From Silvanigrellales bacterium (GTDB taxonomy: Bacteria > Bdellovibrionota_B > Oligoflexia > Silvanigrellales > Silvanigrellaceae), in NCBI GenBank assembly GCA_028285285.1, contig JANQPW010000749.1:1-7696 (forward strand): DNA of 7,696 bases. The letters are read 5' to 3'. Shown here piece by piece: positions 4,255 to 7,696 of the stretch. The notes under the pieces were generated by a model. The model ran no database searches. It saw only the letters and a list, made by a program, of their open reading frames with translations, and was not told where the DNA came from. Positions within the stretch are counted from its first letter, which is position 1, and the number at the start of each line of letters is the position of its first letter. A program made the translations under genes and the position numbers.

Positions 4255-6363
4255 ATGAGCCAGAATTTCCATTTTCCTGCCTTTCATCAAGGGCATCCTG
4301 AACCCCGGGCCGCTGAGAAGGAGCATGTCATCAACACGCACGGCGTGGCCCGCAGCGACCCATATTACTGGATGCGCGAACGAGATGATGTCGCCGTCAA
4401 AGAATATCTGGAGGCTGAGAACGCTTATCTTGAAAAGGCAGTGGCTCCTGCCAAGCAGCAGATCGACTCCCTGTTTGAAGAAATGAAGGAACGGCTGCCC
4501 GGTGCAGATGAAAGTGTGCCGGTGTTGATGAGGGGCTACTACTATTATCGTCGCTTTGAGGAAGGGCAGGACTTTCCGCTGATTTGCCGTAAGAAAGCTT
4601 CTCTTGAAGCTGCAGAGGAGATTTTGATTGATGGCAATCGGGAAGCGGCAGGCCACGACTTTTTTGATCTCGGCGAGGTGGCTGTTTCTGATGATGGCAC
4701 TCATGTGGCTTGGACCGTTGACATTGTGGGAAGACGCCAGTTCGAGCTGCGTGTGCGAGAGATTGCGTCGCAAAACAACATCAGTCTTTCGTTGGGTGGG
4801 CTCTCCACAGATGTGTGCTGGCTTGCCGACAACCAGTCTGTTTGTTGTGTTCGAAACGATCCACAAACGCTCCGATCCTGTGATGTCATTTCAACCACCA
4901 TGGGAGATCCTGACTCACAGAAGCAGCCTCGAGTCCTCTTTCATGAGCCCGATGAAAGCTTTCACCTGTCTGTTCAGCGTTCTCGCTGTCGTGAGTTTGT
5001 TCAGATTGAGTGCCACTCCACGCTCACCAGCGAGACTCTGCTCATGGACTCCCGTGGAAAAGGGGAACCCCAAAGTCTTGTGCAGCGAGAAAGAGGACAT
5101 CTCTACGATGCGGTGATTGCCCCGCGAAACATGGTCTTTCTTCGGAGCAACAAAGGGGCAACCGATTTTCGCTTGGTGCGTTGTGATCGTGAAAGAACAA
5201 TGTGCTTCGAAGAGTGGGAGGAGATCGTTTCCCATGTTCCTGGCGAGCTCCTGGTGGATTTTGAGGTTTTTGCCGATCACTTGGCCGTGGTGCGCCGGAA
5301 GAGTGGCGTCGATCGGGTCATTGTCTCTGACTGGAAGGGAGAAAAGGGGAGACAGATCGTGTTTGATGAGGTGGCTCACTGCGCGAGCCTGGGCTCCAAT
5401 CCTGAGGTGGATCAGACCCAATTGCGGTTGCATTATTCCTCGATGACCACTCCCCCCACAACGCTTGATGTGGATCTCCAGAGCCTCCAGCGTGAGGTGA
5501 AGAAAGTCCAGAAAGTGGGTGGGGGGTTCCAAAGTGGCAACTATGGCAGTGAGCGCATTTTTGCGCGGGCGCGTGATGGCCAGGCCATTGCTATTTCGTT
5601 GGTGTATCGCAAGGATCTCTTTGAACGAAGGGGCACAGCCCCCGTTCTTCTCTATGGTTACGGCTCTTACGGAATTTCCATTCCTCCATCGTTTTCCAGC
5701 TCTCGACTCAGTTTGGTCGATCGGGGGTTTGTTTTTGCCATTGCGCACATTCGGGGCAGCGAGACATTTGGTCGCACTTGGTATGAAGATGGCAAGCTCT
5801 TTCGAAAGAAAAACACGTTCAACGATTTCATTGATTGTGGAGAGCACCTCATCGAACACCTCTATGCCCGGCCAGGCGGGCTCTATGCCATGGGAGGCAG
5901 TGCCGGAGGCTTGTTGATGGGTGCAGTGATGAACGAGAGACCAGCTCTTTTTGCAGGGGTTTTGGCAGGTGTTCCCTTTGTTGATGTGGTCACGACTATG
6001 CTCGACGACACCATTCCGCTCACCACATTTGAATACGATGAGTGGGGCAATCCTCAGGAAGAGGAAGCCTTTCACTACATGTTGTCTTATTCCCCTTACG
6101 ATCAGGTGAGCGCTCAGGCCTATCCCCCTTTGCTCATTGTTTCTGGATTTCATGACTCGCAAGTTCAGTATTGGGAACCTGCCAAGTGGATTGCGAAGCT
6201 GCGAAAAGTGAAAGAAGCACAAAAAAGCAGGGGGCCGCTACTGATGAAAATGGATATGTCAGCCGGCCATGGGGGACAATCAGGTCGTTACAAAGCTCTG
6301 AAAGACCTCGCCCTTGAGTATGGTTTTTTGCTGAGTTTGGAGTATGGCAAGGCTTCTCAGTAG
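4255..6363 (+). CDS. ptrB: Oligopeptidase B (protease II), S9A serine peptidase
   Basis: This 702-residue protein has the prolyl oligopeptidase family plan: an N-terminal beta-propeller (about residues 75-430) that filters substrates by size, and a C-terminal alpha/beta-hydrolase domain. The N-terminal DPYYWMRERDD is a family hallmark. The catalytic triad is visible: S549 in MGGSAGG, D634 in HDSQVQYWEPAKW, and H672 in GHGG. These match Escherichia coli protease II, which cuts short peptides after Lys or Arg in the cytoplasm. The P1-binding acidic pair falls at E593 and D595 in FEYDEWGNP, where the Salmonella enzyme has two glutamates. The protein is about 16 residues longer than the E. coli enzyme, at the N-terminus, and has no signal peptide. 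It has eleven cysteines, ten of them in or near the propeller. GAGGAG lies 8 nt before ATG 4255. Its stop is 8 bp from that of purT on the other strand. Confidence 0.95.
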   Translation: MSQNFHFPAFHQGHPEPRAAEKEHVINTHGVARSDPYYWMRERDDVAVKEYLEAENAYLEKAVAPAKQQIDSLFEEMKERLPGADESVPVLMRGYYYYRRFEEGQDFPLICRKKASLEAAEEILIDGNREAAGHDFFDLGEVAVSDDGTHVAWTVDIVGRRQFELRVREIASQNNISLSLGGLSTDVCWLADNQSVCCVRNDPQTLRSCDVISTTMGDPDSQKQPRVLFHEPDESFHLSVQRSRCREFVQIECHSTLTSETLLMDSRGKGEPQSLVQRERGHLYDAVIAPRNMVFLRSNKGATDFRLVRCDRERTMCFEEWEEIVSHVPGELLVDFEVFADHLAVVRRKSGVDRVIVSDWKGEKGRQIVFDEVAHCASLGSNPEVDQTQLRLHYSSMTTPPTTLDVDLQSLQREVKKVQKVGGGFQSGNYGSERIFARARDGQAIAISLVYRKDLFERRGTAPVLLYGYGSYGISIPPSFSSSRLSLVDRGFVFAIAHIRGSETFGRTWYEDGKLFRKKNTFNDFIDCGEHLIEHLYARPGGLYAMGGSAGGLLMGAVMNERPALFAGVLAGVPFVDVVTTMLDDTIPLTTFEYDEWGNPQEEEAFHYMLSYSPYDQVSAQAYPPLLIVSGFHDSQVQYWEPAKWIAKLRKVKEAQKSRGPLLMKMDMSAGHGGQSGRYKALKDLALEYGFLLSLEYGKASQ

Positions 6364-6371
6364 AGGCGAAT

Positions 6372-7565
6372 TCAATCCATGTGGATTTGGGCGGCAGCTC
6401 GCTGACACCGCTCGCGAGCTTCGGAAAGAGAGTTCCCTCGAGCCAGCACCACCCCCAAACGTCGTCCAGGGTGAGCTGTTGGCTTGTTGAAAATCTTCAC
6501 ATCTGTGTGAGGAACCCGCAGGGCTTCATCCACTCCCCGAAGTTGCGGAGCTTCGCTGCTGTGAGTCGCCCGAATGGCCACAGACGCGGAAGGCTGCTTC
6601 AAAGCCAAGTCAAGGGCGCGAATGGGAAGACCGAGAATGGCTCGGGCGTGCAAAGAAAACTCACTCTGGTCTTGGCTGCTCAAAGTGACTAAGCCTGTGT
6701 CGTGGGGCCGAGGGCTCACTTCAGAGAACACGACCTCATCTTCGGTGCTAAAAAATTCCACCCCAAAGAGGCCATACCCTCCCCACTCATTCACGAGGGT
6801 TTCGGCCATGGCCTGGGCTCGTTTGAGTTGAGCGGAAGGCAGGGGGTGAGGTTGCCAGCTTTCAACATAATCGCCATTGTTCTGCACATGGCCAATGGGC
6901 TCGCAAAAAGAAACACCAGATAGGGAACGAACAGTGAGAAGCGTGAACTCGCTTTCAAAGGGAACATGAGACTCAACAATCACGCGGGTGTGGCTGCCCT
7001 TGACTCGGCCAGAGGTTTGGGAATGCTCCCAGGCCTTGGTGAGCGAAGAAAGGTCTGCAGAGGTCACCCGACTTTGGCCCTTGCCGCTCGAGCTCATCAC
7101 AGGCTTCACATAGCAAGGCGTGCCCAGGTCAGCCACGGCCTCTTGAAGCTCTGCTAAGCTGTCGCAAAAGCGGTAGGCCGAAGTGGGGAAGTCGAGCTTT
7201 TCGGCCACGAGTCGTCGAATGCGTTCGCGGTTCATGGTTGTGTGGGCCGCCACTGCTGTGGGCGCTACGACACACAACCCTTTTTCTTCACACTCCAAGA
7301 GCACTTCTGTTGCCAGGGCTTCAATCTCGGGAATGATCACATCGGGCTTCACGGCGACAATGGCCTCTCGCAAGGCTTCTGCGTTGGCCATGTCGAAGAC
7401 CCGCCGAGAGGCTGAAACCTGCATCGCGGGAGCGTTATCGTAACGATCGCAGGCAATGACTTCTCCACCCAGGCGAGCCCACTCAATGGCCACTTCGCGG
7501 CCCAGCTCACCCGAGCCCAGCAACATGGCTCGTTGGGGGGGAGGAGTTTTTGAAGTGGGACTCAT
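6372..7565 (-). CDS. purT: Formate-dependent phosphoribosylglycinamide formyltransferase (GAR transformylase 2)
   Basis: This 397-residue enzyme uses ATP and formate to formylate glycinamide ribonucleotide (GAR), the third step of de novo purine synthesis, without the folate cofactor needed by PurN. It is an ATP-grasp protein aligning along its whole length with Escherichia coli PurT (392 residues). Visible motifs are LGSGELG (16-22) for GAR binding, PEIEA (79-83), TMNRERIRRL (110-119), the ATP loop KPVMSSSGKGQ (154-164), GYGLFGVE with E270, and SEVSPRPHDTG with E282 and D289. The two glutamates match the Mg-binding pair. KP at 361-362 and RRLGV at 368-372 match the C-terminal GAR-binding segment. 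ATG 7565 gives the family's short N-terminal lead; GGAG (7576-7579) lies 10 nt upstream, over the preceding stop codon. The 7-bp gap to the upstream gene suggests one transcript, possibly with translational coupling. Confidence 0.96.
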   Translation of the reverse strand: MSPTSKTPPPQRAMLLGSGELGREVAIEWARLGGEVIACDRYDNAPAMQVSASRRVFDMANAEALREAIVAVKPDVIIPEIEALATEVLLECEEKGLCVVAPTAVAAHTTMNRERIRRLVAEKLDFPTSAYRFCDSLAELQEAVADLGTPCYVKPVMSSSGKGQSRVTSADLSSLTKAWEHSQTSGRVKGSHTRVIVESHVPFESEFTLLTVRSLSGVSFCEPIGHVQNNGDYVESWQPHPLPSAQLKRAQAMAETLVNEWGGYGLFGVEFFSTEDEVVFSEVSPRPHDTGLVTLSSQDQSEFSLHARAILGLPIRALDLALKQPSASVAIRATHSSEAPQLRGVDEALRVPHTDVKIFNKPTAHPGRRLGVVLARGNSLSEARERCQRAAAQIHMD

Positions 7566-7572
7566 GGTTCGG

Positions 7573-7695
7573 TTACTCCGTCAATTCCTCTTGCTCGAAA
7601 AAGCGAATGGCGAGCTTCCCTTCCTCGGTTTCTTTCCACATGAGTTGCCCCAGGGGCATGACGAGATTTGCGGGGAGCTCCGTGTTGGAGATTCG
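7573..7695 (-). CDS. 3' end of an unidentified gene, possibly PilZ-like
   Basis: This frame is open at the right edge of the window and ends in TAA at 7573-7575, so only the last 40 residues are visible. They read in part NLVMPLGQLMWKETEEGKLA, followed by IRFFEQEELTE. The pattern of strand, LMWKE turn and GKLAIRF resembles the final strands of PilZ domains (V-x-W, then G-x-x-GIRF), which bind cyclic di-GMP. The RxxxR and DxSxxG binding motifs would lie upstream, outside the window, so this is only a suggestion. It ends 7 bp before purT on the same strand and is probably cotranscribed with it. Confidence 0.55.
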   Translation of the reverse strand, partial: RISNTELPANLVMPLGQLMWKETEEGKLAIRFFEQEELTE

Positions 7696-7696
7696 A

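Noticed and set aside
4150..4866. Minus-strand open frame of 238 codons opposite the start of oligopeptidase B
   Set aside because: No recognisable family features; it overlaps the conserved N-terminus of oligopeptidase B and its own start lies inside that gene.
4915..6222. Long minus-strand open frame (435 codons) opposite oligopeptidase B
   Set aside because: It lies wholly within a well-supported gene, its translation shows no domain or signal, and no ribosome binding site is evident. It is a codon-bias shadow.

Overview
The window looks like a stretch of chromosome from a Gram-negative bacterium of roughly balanced base composition. It carries Sec signal peptides, a twin-arginine (Tat) signal fused to a lipobox, an OmpR-type regulator, oligopeptidase B and PurT. 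The taxon cannot be fixed from the sequence. A free-living proteobacterium, or a relative of the Bdellovibrionota/Oligoflexia, is a guess from gene style only. I see no rRNA, tRNA, CRISPR array, transposase or attachment site.

Left part (1-2120, plus strand). The window opens inside a DNA alkylation repair (AlkD-like) gene that stops about halfway through the family's length. A Sec-exported four-cysteine protein of unknown family follows (288-1139). The spacer 1140-1389 is rich in dyads: a strong hairpin whose U-tract faces the minus strand, and several short inverted repeats around a plausible promoter. It leads to 1390-2064, a Tat-exported lipoprotein whose C-terminal domain keeps the five iron ligands of superoxide reductase (desulfoferrodoxin). 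This is the most interesting gene here.

Middle part (2121-4133). A secreted metallo-beta-lactamase-fold protein with several metal ligands replaced lies on the minus strand, tail to tail with the superoxide reductase-like gene. It is divergent from an orphan OmpR/PhoB-type response regulator. Their shared 306-bp spacer contains a perfect 8-bp inverted repeat just before the regulator.

Right part (4255-7696). Oligopeptidase B (plus strand) meets PurT (minus strand) tail to tail with only 8 bp between stop codons. PurT follows, by 7 bp, the 3' end of another minus-strand gene whose last 40 codons resemble the end of a PilZ-like domain.

Apart from the likely purT pair, and possibly the first two plus-strand genes, the genes look like independent units: envelope or redox proteins on the left, then regulation, peptide turnover and purine synthesis. 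No joint pathway is evident, so the suggested links (redox control of the superoxide reductase-like gene, control across the divergent pair) are inferences.
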